NCBI GenBank assembly: GCA_002398515.1
Contig: DGZL01000158.1
Coordinates: forward strand, 1-11,954
Length of the DNA stretch: 11,954 nucleotides
Direction of reading: 5' to 3'
Origin: Firmicutes bacterium UBA4981
GTDB taxonomy: Bacteria; Bacillota; SHA-98; UBA4971
Below the pieces are notes generated by a model, which was not told the DNA's origin, did no database searches, and saw nothing but the letters and a program-made list of their open reading frames with translations. Position 1 is the stretch's first letter. Each line of letters begins with the position of its first letter. Both the position numbers and the translations under genes were made by a program. Below, piece after piece: positions 1 to 7,290 of this stretch.

Positions 1-31
1 GGCATCACCAGGGCCTTCAAAGGGTGACTGC
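1..31 (+). other. Left-edge leader with possible end of an upstream gene and SD for the SteA gene
   Basis: Too short to identify. One frame ends in TGA at 25-27. Another ends in TGA at 33-35, which overlaps the ATG at 32 as ATGA, the usual pattern of translational coupling. Either could be the tail of an upstream co-directional gene, and the sequence cannot say which. AAAGGGTGA at 19-27 is a plausible Shine-Dalgarno sequence 4 nt before the ATG at 32. Confidence 0.3.
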
Positions 32-1156
32 ATGAAGGTCAAGGGCGTAGCGAGACTGGACAGAAGAACGAAAAACCTTATCTCTCGTGTCCGTCGAGGG
101 GAAATCGTTATTCTGGATCATGAAGATATTGACGAGGTAGCTTGTGACGCGCTGATCCTGGCAAGGGTTCGAGGAGTCGTAAATGTCAAAGCCTCCATTA
201 CAGGCAAGTATTACAATCCCGGCCCGCTTCATTTATGCGATGCCGGGATTTGTTTATTAGATTGCGTAGGACCGAAGGTGATGGAAGAGGTCAGGGACGG
301 GGAGATTGTAGAGATCATCGGTAATACGTTAAGAAAGAACGGAAAAACAATCTGCCAAGGGACAATCCTAGGCAAGGCCGAAGTGCTGGAACGGCTGAAA
401 GGGGCCAGAACATGTCTGGCTGACCGGGTTGACGCATTTGTCCTCAACACGATAGAACACGCAAAGCAAGAAAGATCTCTGATCTTGAGAGATATCAATC
501 TCCCCGAACTCCGCACAAAGATTGCCAAACGGCATGTCCTTGTTGTAGCGAGAGGGCGGGGATACCACGATGACCTAAGGGCTGTCATACCCTACATTTA
601 CGAAATGAGACCTGTTGTAATTGCTGTAGACGGAGCTGCAGACACCCTTCTACGTTTGGGCATTTTGCCGCACATCATCGTGGGGGATATGGACAGTGCA
701 AGCGACGGAGCGCTGAAACGCGGCTCTGAGCTTGTAGTCCATGTTTATCCCAACGGGCACTCTCCGGGAAGAGAGAGGTTGAAGCGGTTGGGCGTTGAGG
801 CAGTGGAATGTCGAGTTCCGGGACTCAGCGAAGACCTGGCACTCCTACTTGCTTACGAAAAAGGCGCTGAACTCATCGTCATTGTGGGAAGCCATTCTTC
901 AGTCGAAGATTTCCTCGATAAGGGGCGCCAAGGCATGTCAAGTACATTTCTGACACGATTGAAAGTAGGGTCAGTCCTCATTGACGCGAAGGGAGTCAGT
1001 AAGCTCTACAAGAGCAGCGCGCATGGTAAAGATATCGCTAAGGTAGCCTTGGCCGGCCTTATCCCGCTCTCTACGAGCGTGGCAGCCTCTCAGACTGTAC
1101 GTCAGTTCCTGAGGCTCATTATCATGCAATTGAAACTCGCAACATGGCCTGTTTGA
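32..1156 (+). CDS. steA: SteA-like protein with TPK-like catalytic-fold domain and C-terminal membrane segment
   Basis: The 374-residue protein matches the SteA family (putative cytokinetic ring protein in actinobacteria) by its overall pattern. Residues 1 to about 165 form an N-terminal domain. About 166-330 resemble the thiamine pyrophosphokinase fold, with VGDMDS at 217-222, a YPNGHSPG segment and a GLSEDLALLLA segment typical of SteA. The C-terminus has a hydrophobic stretch (from about residue 332, VALAGLIPL onward) that could anchor it in the membrane. In corynebacteria SteA works with SteB in cell separation, acting on peptidoglycan hydrolase control. Catalysis of thiamine pyrophosphate synthesis is doubtful, because family members lack the usual full TPK domain layout. 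The ATG at 32 follows AAAGGGTGA. SteB follows after 31 nt, which supports the assignment. Automatic annotation may call it thiamine pyrophosphokinase. Confidence 0.85.
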   Translation: MKVKGVARLDRRTKNLISRVRRGEIVILDHEDIDEVACDALILARVRGVVNVKASITGKYYNPGPLHLCDAGICLLDCVGPKVMEEVRDGEIVEIIGNTLRKNGKTICQGTILGKAEVLERLKGARTCLADRVDAFVLNTIEHAKQERSLILRDINLPELRTKIAKRHVLVVARGRGYHDDLRAVIPYIYEMRPVVIAVDGAADTLLRLGILPHIIVGDMDSASDGALKRGSELVVHVYPNGHSPGRERLKRLGVEAVECRVPGLSEDLALLLAYEKGAELIVIVGSHSSVEDFLDKGRQGMSSTFLTRLKVGSVLIDAKGVSKLYKSSAHGKDIAKVALAGLIPLSTSVAASQTVRQFLRLIIMQLKLATWPV

Positions 1157-1187
1157 CAGAAAGCGTCATAAGGAGAACATACAGGGA

Positions 1188-2030
1188 ATGATAAATCTCA
1201 GATACCATATTACTTCGACTGTAGCTATATTCTTTGCCTTGGGCTTGGGGATCTTTCTAGGAAGCATCATAGTAAAAGACGATACATTAATTAGACACCA
1301 GCAGTCACTAATTGACGGAATTGAGTCAGAATTTACGTTGATTAGGAGAGATCGTGAAGCGCTTTACACAAGGCTCGTAGCCACCGAATCGTTGCTGGAA
1401 GATTCAATGGCATTCGGAGAAATGGCCCTTCCAAAGCTCATTTTCGGCAAGTTAGCCGGCAGATGCATAGCCGTGGTAGTGCCGGGCCGAGGATTGTCCT
1501 ATGACGAAATTCGGATGATGACAAACGCGCTTCAAAACGCAGGCGCATCAATTAGTCAAGTAGTCCACATGAGAAAGAGATTGGAACCGGTCAGTTCCGA
1601 AGATACCGGAGAACTCGGCGCGCTTTACGGCTTGAGCAAAGCTTCCCCCGGCATAGTAGGGCAAAGACTTGCTGATTCCATTGCGGCGTTGGTCATTTGC
1701 GAGGATGGTTCACATTCGCCTGCAATTGATTTGCTCCTCTATTCTGAGTATCTACAGATAGACCCTGTTGACACAGCAAGGTGCGATGCAGTGATAATCG
1801 CCGGGGGTAGCGAAGACCCGGCTCATGCGCCCCTCCATACCGATATCCCGCTTATTAAGGCGTTTCAGCGACTTGCCATACCTGCTGTCATCATAGAATC
1901 CGGAAATGTTGATTTCTCTTTCATAAGTGAATATCGACTTTTGGGCATTCCCACAGTAGAGCAGGTGGATACCCCAATGGGGCGTCTTTCCCTAATTGAG
2001 GAGCTTGCCGTCATCATGGACGGAGACTGA
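1188..2030 (+). CDS. steB: SteB/MctB-like membrane-anchored coiled-coil protein ("copper transporter" family)
   Basis: The 280-residue protein opens with MINLRYHITSTVAIFFALG, the hallmark start of the MctB/SteB family. One transmembrane helix spans about residues 8-29. A charged heptad-rich stretch (about 33-72) is a likely coiled coil, and the rest is an alpha/beta domain expected outside the membrane. Databases call relatives copper transporters after mycobacterial MctB. Nothing here looks like a metal channel: there is one membrane span and no Cys- or Met-rich cluster. Next to SteA the better reading is SteB, partner of SteA in daughter-cell separation in corynebacteria; its role in a spore former is inferred. 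AAGGAG at 1170-1175 lies 12 nt before the ATG, a slightly long spacing. The stop is 21 nt before the preferred start of the GT2 gene. Confidence 0.82.
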   Translation: MINLRYHITSTVAIFFALGLGIFLGSIIVKDDTLIRHQQSLIDGIESEFTLIRRDREALYTRLVATESLLEDSMAFGEMALPKLIFGKLAGRCIAVVVPGRGLSYDEIRMMTNALQNAGASISQVVHMRKRLEPVSSEDTGELGALYGLSKASPGIVGQRLADSIAALVICEDGSHSPAIDLLLYSEYLQIDPVDTARCDAVIIAGGSEDPAHAPLHTDIPLIKAFQRLAIPAVIIESGNVDFSFISEYRLLGIPTVEQVDTPMGRLSLIEELAVIMDGD

Positions 2031-2051
2031 TGTGTTTCGGATGTGCATGTT

Positions 2052-2744
2052 ATGATTTCTGTGGTTATCCCCGCGCATAACGAGACGAAGAGAATAGCCT
2101 CAACAGTAAACGCTTCGATGCAAGCATTGTCCGGGACATGCGAGGTGATTGTTGTTGATGACTGCTCTAGAGATGATACTACGGAGAAAGCGCAAGCCGC
2201 CGGAGCCTTAGTGCTACAGATGCCGCGGAGGGAAGGGAAGGGGGCTGCGCTCATGCAAGGGGCATTAAAATGCAGAGGAGATATCGTGGTATTCCTGGAT
2301 GCGGACATCGGTGGGACTGCGCTGGAGATTCCGAGACTAGTTGAACCTGTCGCAACTGACAAGGCTGACATGACTATCGCGCGCTTTCCGGAGCCAAATC
2401 GCGTGCCTCGGAAAGGCTTGGGTATTGTCAAACTAACAGCATACTGGGGCGTGAAGCAGCTTTGCAAAAGTGAGCTCAGTGCAATTCTCTCCGGACAGCG
2501 AGCCGCAAGACGCCATACTTTCCTCAACCTGATGCCTTTTGCTCCCGGCTTCGGAGTGGAGGTAGGCCTTACTATTGACGCATTGCGTAAAGGCTTCCGG
2601 ATCGTTGAGGTCGACTGTGACATGACACACAGAGTCACAGGATGGAATCTGGCAGGGTTTTCCCATAGAACGCGTCAGTTTTACCAGGTTGCCACGGCTA
2701 TCGCTGCCAGGTGTGTTAACCGGCCGGGTGAAGACGGGCTTTGA
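2052..2744 (+). CDS. GT2-family glycosyltransferase (polyprenyl-phosphate sugar synthase-like)
   Basis: About 230 residues. The N-terminus ISVVIPAHNE is the first strand of a GT-A fold. VVDD (D36-D37) and the metal-binding DAD (D83, D85 from the 2052 start) are the nucleotide-sugar site. The C-terminal part, with FGVEVGLTID and a DMTHRVTGW segment, is like small cytosolic enzymes related to dolichol-phosphate-mannose synthase or glucosyl-3-phosphoglycerate synthase. No membrane helix is evident. It probably transfers a sugar from a nucleotide donor to a lipid phosphate or another small acceptor; donor and acceptor cannot be read from the sequence. Start choice is uncertain. GTG at 2043 (three residues longer) is possible, but the ATG at 2052 gives the usual family N-terminus. 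Neither has a good Shine-Dalgarno sequence, so translation may depend on coupling to the SteB gene. Confidence 0.85.
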   Translation: MISVVIPAHNETKRIASTVNASMQALSGTCEVIVVDDCSRDDTTEKAQAAGALVLQMPRREGKGAALMQGALKCRGDIVVFLDADIGGTALEIPRLVEPVATDKADMTIARFPEPNRVPRKGLGIVKLTAYWGVKQLCKSELSAILSGQRAARRHTFLNLMPFAPGFGVEVGLTIDALRKGFRIVEVDCDMTHRVTGWNLAGFSHRTRQFYQVATAIAARCVNRPGEDGL

Positions 2745-2761
2745 CATAGGATGTAGGAGAG

Positions 2762-3607
2762 ATTCTCACGAATTTACTTACATGTGGCTTTATCGCAGTC
2801 TTCCTTGCCTCGCTCATCAGAAAACCAAGTCGAAGGCTGTTAGGCATTTCAGGACTGGTTCGACATAACTATGCAGGCAAGCTGATTCCGACTTCAGCAG
2901 GGGTAATCTTTGTCACTGCGGCCTTTTGGGCAGTTATCATTACTGTGATTCTGTATGAAATAACTGACACAAAGGTCCGGATAAGTTTTTCCTGTCTTCT
3001 ACTGATAGTTGGATCATCCCTTGTAGGTCTTATTGATGATGTTTACGGATCGCATGTTTCAAGGGGTCTAATGGGCCATATAAAGGCTTTTTGGGTGGAG
3101 AAGAAAATCACAACAGGGATGCTCAAAGCTGTGGTCATATGGTTGCTGGCCGCAGTTTCCGTCACTTTGTCAGCAGACGTTCACGGTCTCGTTACCCTTA
3201 TCTCTGACGCCACTTTGATAAGCCTTGCCGCGAACTTCATAAATCTTTTGGACCTTCGGCCCGGACGTTCAGTAAAGGCTTTTTTTATTATCCTAGTGTT
3301 GCTTATCGCGTGTGACTGCCGGTCACCTGCTGCACCGGTTCCTGTGGGGCTTGCCGGTGCCGTACTGGCAGGACTGAATGACGAGTTAAGTGAGGAATGT
3401 ATGATGGGAGACGCAGGCGCAAATCCGCTGGGAGCAGCATTGGGTTATTGGGTTGTGGTAAGCCTGTCTCTGTTTGCCAAGGCTTTTGTGCTCCTATCCC
3501 TTATAAGTGTGCATATCTACTCAGAACGACGCTCCCTTTCCAAGGTTATTGACAAAAACCCAGTCCTCCGCTTCATTGATCGATTAGGACGCAGTCAACA
3601 GTCGTAA
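2762..3607 (+). CDS. MraY/WecA-type (GT4) polyprenyl-phosphate sugar-1-phosphate transferase, non-canonical start
   Basis: An integral membrane enzyme that would attach a sugar-1-phosphate to undecaprenyl phosphate. Numbered from an ATT at 2762 it has about 281 residues, close to family length. Visible motifs are GLIDDVYG (Asp92-Asp93), NFINLLDLRPGRS (Asn158 to Ser170) and MGDAGANPLGA (Asp217), the polar signature sites of the MraY/WecA superfamily, set between several hydrophobic helices. The first ordinary start codon is GTG at 2945. Starting there would remove a hydrophobic helix and the conserved-looking RHNYAGKLIPTSAG segment encoded just upstream. The frame is open from 2750 (stop TAG at 2747-2749) but contains no ATG, GTG or TTG before 2945. 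AGGAGA at 2755-2760 is a Shine-Dalgarno-like site. ATT 2762, CTC 2765 or ACG 2768 are possible starts; a sequencing error is the alternative. The exact start is unproven. Confidence 0.75.
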   Translation: MLTNLLTCGFIAVFLASLIRKPSRRLLGISGLVRHNYAGKLIPTSAGVIFVTAAFWAVIITVILYEITDTKVRISFSCLLLIVGSSLVGLIDDVYGSHVSRGLMGHIKAFWVEKKITTGMLKAVVIWLLAAVSVTLSADVHGLVTLISDATLISLAANFINLLDLRPGRSVKAFFIILVLLIACDCRSPAAPVPVGLAGAVLAGLNDELSEECMMGDAGANPLGAALGYWVVVSLSLFAKAFVLLSLISVHIYSERRSLSKVIDKNPVLRFIDRLGRSQQS

Positions 3608-3657
3608 GGTGCGTGAATGAGTGCAGGAAACTCATGTCTCACATCGAATACCTGGAC

Positions 3658-3663
3658 AGGAGG
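3658..3663 (+). promoter_or_regulatory. Shine-Dalgarno site deciding the nfo start
   Basis: AGGAGG lies 6 nt before ATG 3670 and 9 nt before ATG 3673. It selects these over the upstream in-frame GTG at 3613, whose extra 19 residues look unlike the family. Confidence 0.8.
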
Positions 3664-3669
3664 GAGCGT

Positions 3670-4536
3670 ATGATGAAAGTCGGAGTTCACGTGAGCAAGG
3701 CCGGAGGCCTTAGCAGGGCCTTGCAAGATGCGATTGACCTCAAGTGTGACACTATTCAGATGTTCGCCGGGAGTCCCAGGAGTCTTAGGCAATCTGTAAT
3801 TGATGAAGATGAGGCGTCGGCTTTTAGGCTTGGCCTTGCTGAAGAACACATAAAACCACTGGTTGTCCACGCTCCGTACCTTCTTAACCTTGCTTCCCCA
3901 AAAGAAGCAACACATGAGTTATCAACGCGTGCCCTTGCTGACGAAATAACCCGTTGCCGTTCTCTTGGCGCAGACTGCCTAGTGTTTCACCCTGGCAATC
4001 ACCTTGGCTCAGGCATAGAAGCAGGTATTCAGAGAATCGCAGCTGCGATTATTAAGGCATGCGATATTGCAGAATTGACCCGGAGTGACGGATTGCTTCT
4101 CCTTCTTGAGATGGTCTCAGGCGCCGGAACTGAAGTCGGGTGGATGTTTCAACACCAAAGAGCCATAATGGACATGGCAGAAGATGCGCCTCTGGGAATC
4201 TGTATGGACACATGCCACATGTTCGTAGCCGGTCATGATATCGCAACCAGAGAAGGACTTGGCGGGACTCTAGAGCAGCTTGATAGGATCCTGGGAATGT
4301 CCCGAGTTGCTGTTGTGCATGCCAATGACTCAGTGGGCATGCTCGGTTCCCGTCTTGACCGCCACGCGGATATCGGCCGAGGCATGATAGGAGAGGAGGG
4401 GTTTCGTGTCATACTCGGTAACTCCAAACTCAGAGAGCTGCCTTTTGTTTTGGAAACGCCGAAGAAGAGTCTTGAAGACGACAGGCGAAATCTGGCTGCT
4501 ATCAGGCGTCTGGCCCGAGAGGCGGTGATATGGTAA
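3670..4536 (+). CDS. nfo: Deoxyribonuclease IV (AP endonuclease, Nfo)
   Basis: Class II apurinic/apyrimidinic endonuclease that cuts 5' to abasic sites and oxidised bases in base-excision repair, using three zinc ions. The 288-residue TIM barrel starts with KVGVHVSKAGG. All nine zinc ligands of the family can be placed: His67 (VVHAPY), His107 (VFHPGNH), Glu147, Asp180 and His183 (MDTCH), His217 (VVHAND), Asp230 and His232 (RLDRHADIG), and Glu262 (VLETP). The usual ENTAG motif around Glu147 reads EMVSG here, a mild variation. The start is chosen by the AGGAGG just upstream. The gene sits 62 nt after the GT4 gene, and its TAA stop is directly followed by the TTG start of the dinG-like gene, so the two repair genes are almost certainly co-translated. 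Confidence 0.95.
   Translation: MMKVGVHVSKAGGLSRALQDAIDLKCDTIQMFAGSPRSLRQSVIDEDEASAFRLGLAEEHIKPLVVHAPYLLNLASPKEATHELSTRALADEITRCRSLGADCLVFHPGNHLGSGIEAGIQRIAAAIIKACDIAELTRSDGLLLLLEMVSGAGTEVGWMFQHQRAIMDMAEDAPLGICMDTCHMFVAGHDIATREGLGGTLEQLDRILGMSRVAVVHANDSVGMLGSRLDRHADIGRGMIGEEGFRVILGNSKLRELPFVLETPKKSLEDDRRNLAAIRRLAREAVIW
4520..4528 (+). promoter_or_regulatory. Shine-Dalgarno site for the TTG start of the DinG gene
   Basis: AGGCGGTGA inside the end of nfo lies 8 nt before TTG 4537. It supports initiation at a TTG that directly follows the nfo stop codon. Confidence 0.65.
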
Positions 4537-6711
4537 TTGGCAGAACTCACACAAGGGCAAATTCAAGATAAAATCCAAGCGGTATTCGGGCCTGAAGGTC
4601 CTTTGGCAAAAACGCTGCCCGGATACGAATTTCGAGAATCCCAACAGGAAATGGCTTTTGCAGTACTGCGTAGTTTCTTTACATCACGCCATGCTCTTAT
4701 GGAAAGCGGCACAGGCACCGGTAAATCCATTGCTTACCTTGTTCCTGCTATTCTATGGGCTTCTACCGCCGGCAACAAGGTGGTGATTTCCACTAATACC
4801 ATTAATCTCCAAGAACAGCTTATTCATAAAGACCTTCCTTCTCTCATCAACTCCCTGGATGTGGAATTCCGGTATTGCCTGGTGAAAGGGAGATCTAACT
4901 ACGTCTGCCTCAGAAAGCTCTCAATGCTTTCAAGTGAAATGGAAAATGAGGCCGGTGACGATTTGCGGCTGGCTTTTGCCGAGTTCATCAGCGAATTATC
5001 CCATGTCCCGACCGGCTCGAGATCTGATTTTCACTCGGAAGCGCCGGTTGAGATCTGGGATCTCATTTCATCAGATTCCATGTCTTGTCTAAGGATGCGA
5101 TGTCCATGGGGCAAGAGGTGCTATTTTGTGAAAGCGCGTTCCGAGATGGAGGATGCAGATATCCTAGTCACCAATCATCATCTTCTGTTTTCCGACCTTG
5201 CCCTGCGAACGATAATGCCTGACAGTCCCGGTAGTCGAGTGCTTCCTGAATATGAGTATCTCATTTTGGATGAGGCTCACAATATCCCTGATGTAGCTGA
5301 AGAGCATTTGGGATATGGAGCAAGCCTCGCAAACATGCAGAGGGCTCATAACGAGCTGGTCAATGTTGAGGGTGCTCGTCGCAGCAGAGGAGGCTTGCTG
5401 TTCAATCTGAGGGCAATGGTGTTTACTGCCAAAACTGACGCAAAAGACAGTGTTGTGCAGAAGATCGTATCTTACATTGACTCTTCAATAGAGGCCACTA
5501 GGAGAAGCTATGAGGCCTCGGCTTCGTTCTTTCAGTCTTTTGGCGGACTTCTAAAGTATGCTTCAATGAAATACCGCGGAGGAAACAATGCTGTCAGGCT
5601 GAAGGAAGACATCACGGAATTGGCAGAATGGCGGGATGTAATCCTTCCCGGAGCAGAGAATGCCATTATCAGAGGGCAGGAGTTGGAGAGGAATCTAAAT
5701 CAAATCCTAGAACTTCTCGATATGCTTGAAGAGGATTCTGATAACGGTCTTAAGTCCGTACAAGGGGACATCCAAGGAGTGGTAGGCAGACTGTCTTCGG
5801 AAATCAATGCTCTTAGCTTCGTAGTATCCATGGAAGACAGTGAATTCGTTTACTGGGGCACAGGCCATCCTTCTGATATTCAGCTTAACGCGACACCCCT
5901 CAATGTAGCGCCTTACTTGCGCGAGCATTTGCTCGGCACGACAGAATCGGTCATCCTCACCTCAGCCACAATGACTGTAGGAGGGGATTTCCAATTCTTT
6001 AAACGTCTGGTAGGACTTGACGGACAACTTGATCCCCCTTTGGAATTCATCTTTGATTCACCTTTTGACTTCCCAAATCAGGCTTTGCTCATAGTTCCCG
6101 AAGACCTGCCTGACCCACGCGACCCATCGTTCACAGAGGAGGCGGCAAGGCTAATTTCGAATATTATCCAAGCGTCGCGAGGACGGGCATTTGTGCTGTT
6201 TACAGCCTATACCATGCTGGACAAGGTTGAAGAGATTATTCGACCGAATTTGGAACAATCCGGTATCAGAGTATTCAGACAGGGTACAATGCCTCGCCAT
6301 CGCATGCTTACGTCTTTTCGTGAGGAACCAGGCGCACTCCTCGGAGCTGACAGCTTTTGGCAAGGAGTCGACGTCCCCGGTGATGCGCTTTCATGCGTAA
6401 TTCTTGTGAGACTCCCGTTTCAAGTCCCCACTAACCCTGTCTATGAGGCAAGAATGGAGGCTCTTAGGGCCGAGAACATCGATGGCTTTAGGTCTTATGC
6501 CCTTCCTTCAGCGGTAATCAGGTTTCGACAGGGCTTTGGGCGTCTAATAAGAAGCAGTGAGGATCGAGGCGTAGTCGTAGTTTTGGATAATCGCTTGGTA
6601 GGGAAATGGTACGGACGAGCCTTTTTGTCATCCCTTCCAGATGTGAATCTGACTGTGGAAAACAGCAGTCAGGCAGTGGACTCAGTCCGGAGATGGCTGG
6701 GCAGCCAATGA
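4537..6711 (+). CDS. dinG: DinG-type XPD-like Fe-S superfamily 2 DNA helicase, without exonuclease domain
   Basis: ATP-dependent 5'-3' DNA helicase related to XPD, acting on structures such as R-loops and forks. Its 724 residues carry Walker A (ESGTGTGKS, Lys63), a DEAH box (Asp245-His248), the SATMT motif, motif V (QGVDVPGD from Gln609) and motif VI (QGFGRLIRS from Gln665, with Arg669 and Arg672). Four cysteines between Walker A and DEAH (C124, C184, C189, C195) have the C-x4-C-x5-C spacing of the DinG iron-sulphur cluster. There is no N-terminal DnaQ-like exonuclease domain as in Bacillus DinG, so the protein is close to the E. coli form in architecture. The TTG start has a good Shine-Dalgarno site. 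It ends what appears to be a six-gene operon; I see no hairpin in the 30 nt before the next promoter. Confidence 0.93.
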   Translation: MAELTQGQIQDKIQAVFGPEGPLAKTLPGYEFRESQQEMAFAVLRSFFTSRHALMESGTGTGKSIAYLVPAILWASTAGNKVVISTNTINLQEQLIHKDLPSLINSLDVEFRYCLVKGRSNYVCLRKLSMLSSEMENEAGDDLRLAFAEFISELSHVPTGSRSDFHSEAPVEIWDLISSDSMSCLRMRCPWGKRCYFVKARSEMEDADILVTNHHLLFSDLALRTIMPDSPGSRVLPEYEYLILDEAHNIPDVAEEHLGYGASLANMQRAHNELVNVEGARRSRGGLLFNLRAMVFTAKTDAKDSVVQKIVSYIDSSIEATRRSYEASASFFQSFGGLLKYASMKYRGGNNAVRLKEDITELAEWRDVILPGAENAIIRGQELERNLNQILELLDMLEEDSDNGLKSVQGDIQGVVGRLSSEINALSFVVSMEDSEFVYWGTGHPSDIQLNATPLNVAPYLREHLLGTTESVILTSATMTVGGDFQFFKRLVGLDGQLDPPLEFIFDSPFDFPNQALLIVPEDLPDPRDPSFTEEAARLISNIIQASRGRAFVLFTAYTMLDKVEEIIRPNLEQSGIRVFRQGTMPRHRMLTSFREEPGALLGADSFWQGVDVPGDALSCVILVRLPFQVPTNPVYEARMEALRAENIDGFRSYALPSAVIRFRQGFGRLIRSSEDRGVVVVLDNRLVGKWYGRAFLSSLPDVNLTVENSSQAVDSVRRWLGSQ

Positions 6712-6742
6712 TGTTTATCCCTCTCTTAGCAGCATGTTCCAG

Positions 6743-6771
6743 TTGTCCACCTTGGATCCCCGTGCTATAAT
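6743..6771 (+). promoter_or_regulatory. Vegetative-type sigma-A promoter with extended -10
   Basis: TTGTCC at 6743-6748, a 17-nt spacer, then TATAAT at 6766-6771 preceded by TGC (extended -10, TGn). Transcription would start near 6778, giving a leader of about 54 nt before the ATG at 6832. It separates the hydrolase gene from the dinG operon. The start point is predicted, not measured. Confidence 0.8.
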
Positions 6772-6831
6772 CCGCTCATGAGTTCGCCTTTTCGAAGCCA
6801 TATGTATCTGTTCTATGAAGGGGGCGAAGCC

Positions 6832-7290
6832 ATGAGAAACCGAAAAGTTTGTTTGATTCTACTCAGTTGTATCCTAGCGCCGATTATGGTGTTATGCTTA
6901 GGTTCTTCAGGTACAGAGACCGATATTGCAAGCGCAGGGCAATCTGACTATGAACTGCTTGCTCGGGTAATATCAGGTGAAGCTAGAGGCGAACCCTATA
7001 TCGGTAAAGTCGCGGTTGGCGCTGTAGTGATGAACAGAGTTTACAGCTCTCTGTTTCCTTCGACTATCTCCGGTGTCATTTTTCAGGACTGGGCATTCAC
7101 ATCAGTCTACGACGGCCAGATCAACAGCAGACCGGATCCGGATTCGTATAGAGCCGCCGGAGAGGCAATGTCAGGTCGAGACCCCACCTATGGTGCCTTG
7201 TATTTCTATAACCCCGCCCGCGTCACATCCTACTGGATTTTTTCAAGAAAGGTCACCACTGTTATTGGAAATCACTATTTCGCAAAGTAG
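6832..7290 (+). CDS. Secreted SleB-like cell-wall hydrolase (Hydrolase_2 family), single domain
   Basis: A 152-residue protein with a basic N-terminus and a hydrophobic segment (about residues 5-24, VCLILLSCILAPIMVLCLG), so exported. The mature part is the SleB/CwlJ catalytic domain: LLARVISGEARGEP with the conserved Glu50 as likely catalytic acid, then VAVGAVVMNRV, the DGQINSRPD segment, GALYFYNP and a C-terminal IGNHYFAK. The family cleaves muramic-delta-lactam spore cortex during germination. Unlike SleB it has no peptidoglycan-binding repeat, and at this size it may act in vegetative wall remodelling as well. AAGGGGG at 6818-6824, 7 nt before ATG 6832, decides the start. An in-frame ATG at 6778 would add 18 residues and coincide with the predicted transcription start, so it is less likely. 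The sigma-A-type promoter suggests expression is not limited to the forespore. The name sleB is not certain. Confidence 0.88.
   Translation: MRNRKVCLILLSCILAPIMVLCLGSSGTETDIASAGQSDYELLARVISGEARGEPYIGKVAVGAVVMNRVYSSLFPSTISGVIFQDWAFTSVYDGQINSRPDPDSYRAAGEAMSGRDPTYGALYFYNPARVTSYWIFSRKVTTVIGNHYFAK

Noticed and set aside
32..1156. Calling the first gene a thiamine pyrophosphokinase
   Set aside because: The GDMDS motif belongs to the TPK-like fold, but the large N-terminal domain, the C-terminal membrane segment and the SteB neighbour fit SteA better, and no thiamine genes are nearby.
1865..2638. Long open frame of 257 codons on the minus strand
   Set aside because: It lies opposite the SteB and GT2 genes, whose frames carry conserved motifs. 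Its translation is low-complexity Ser/Thr/Pro-rich with no recognisable domain, so it is a shadow frame.
3613..3669. Upstream GTG start for nfo and a 6-bp ATGAGT/ACTCAT hairpin at 3617-3635
   Set aside because: The extra residues do not match endonuclease IV and AGGAGG points to ATG 3670. The hairpin is too short and lacks a T-tract to be a terminator.
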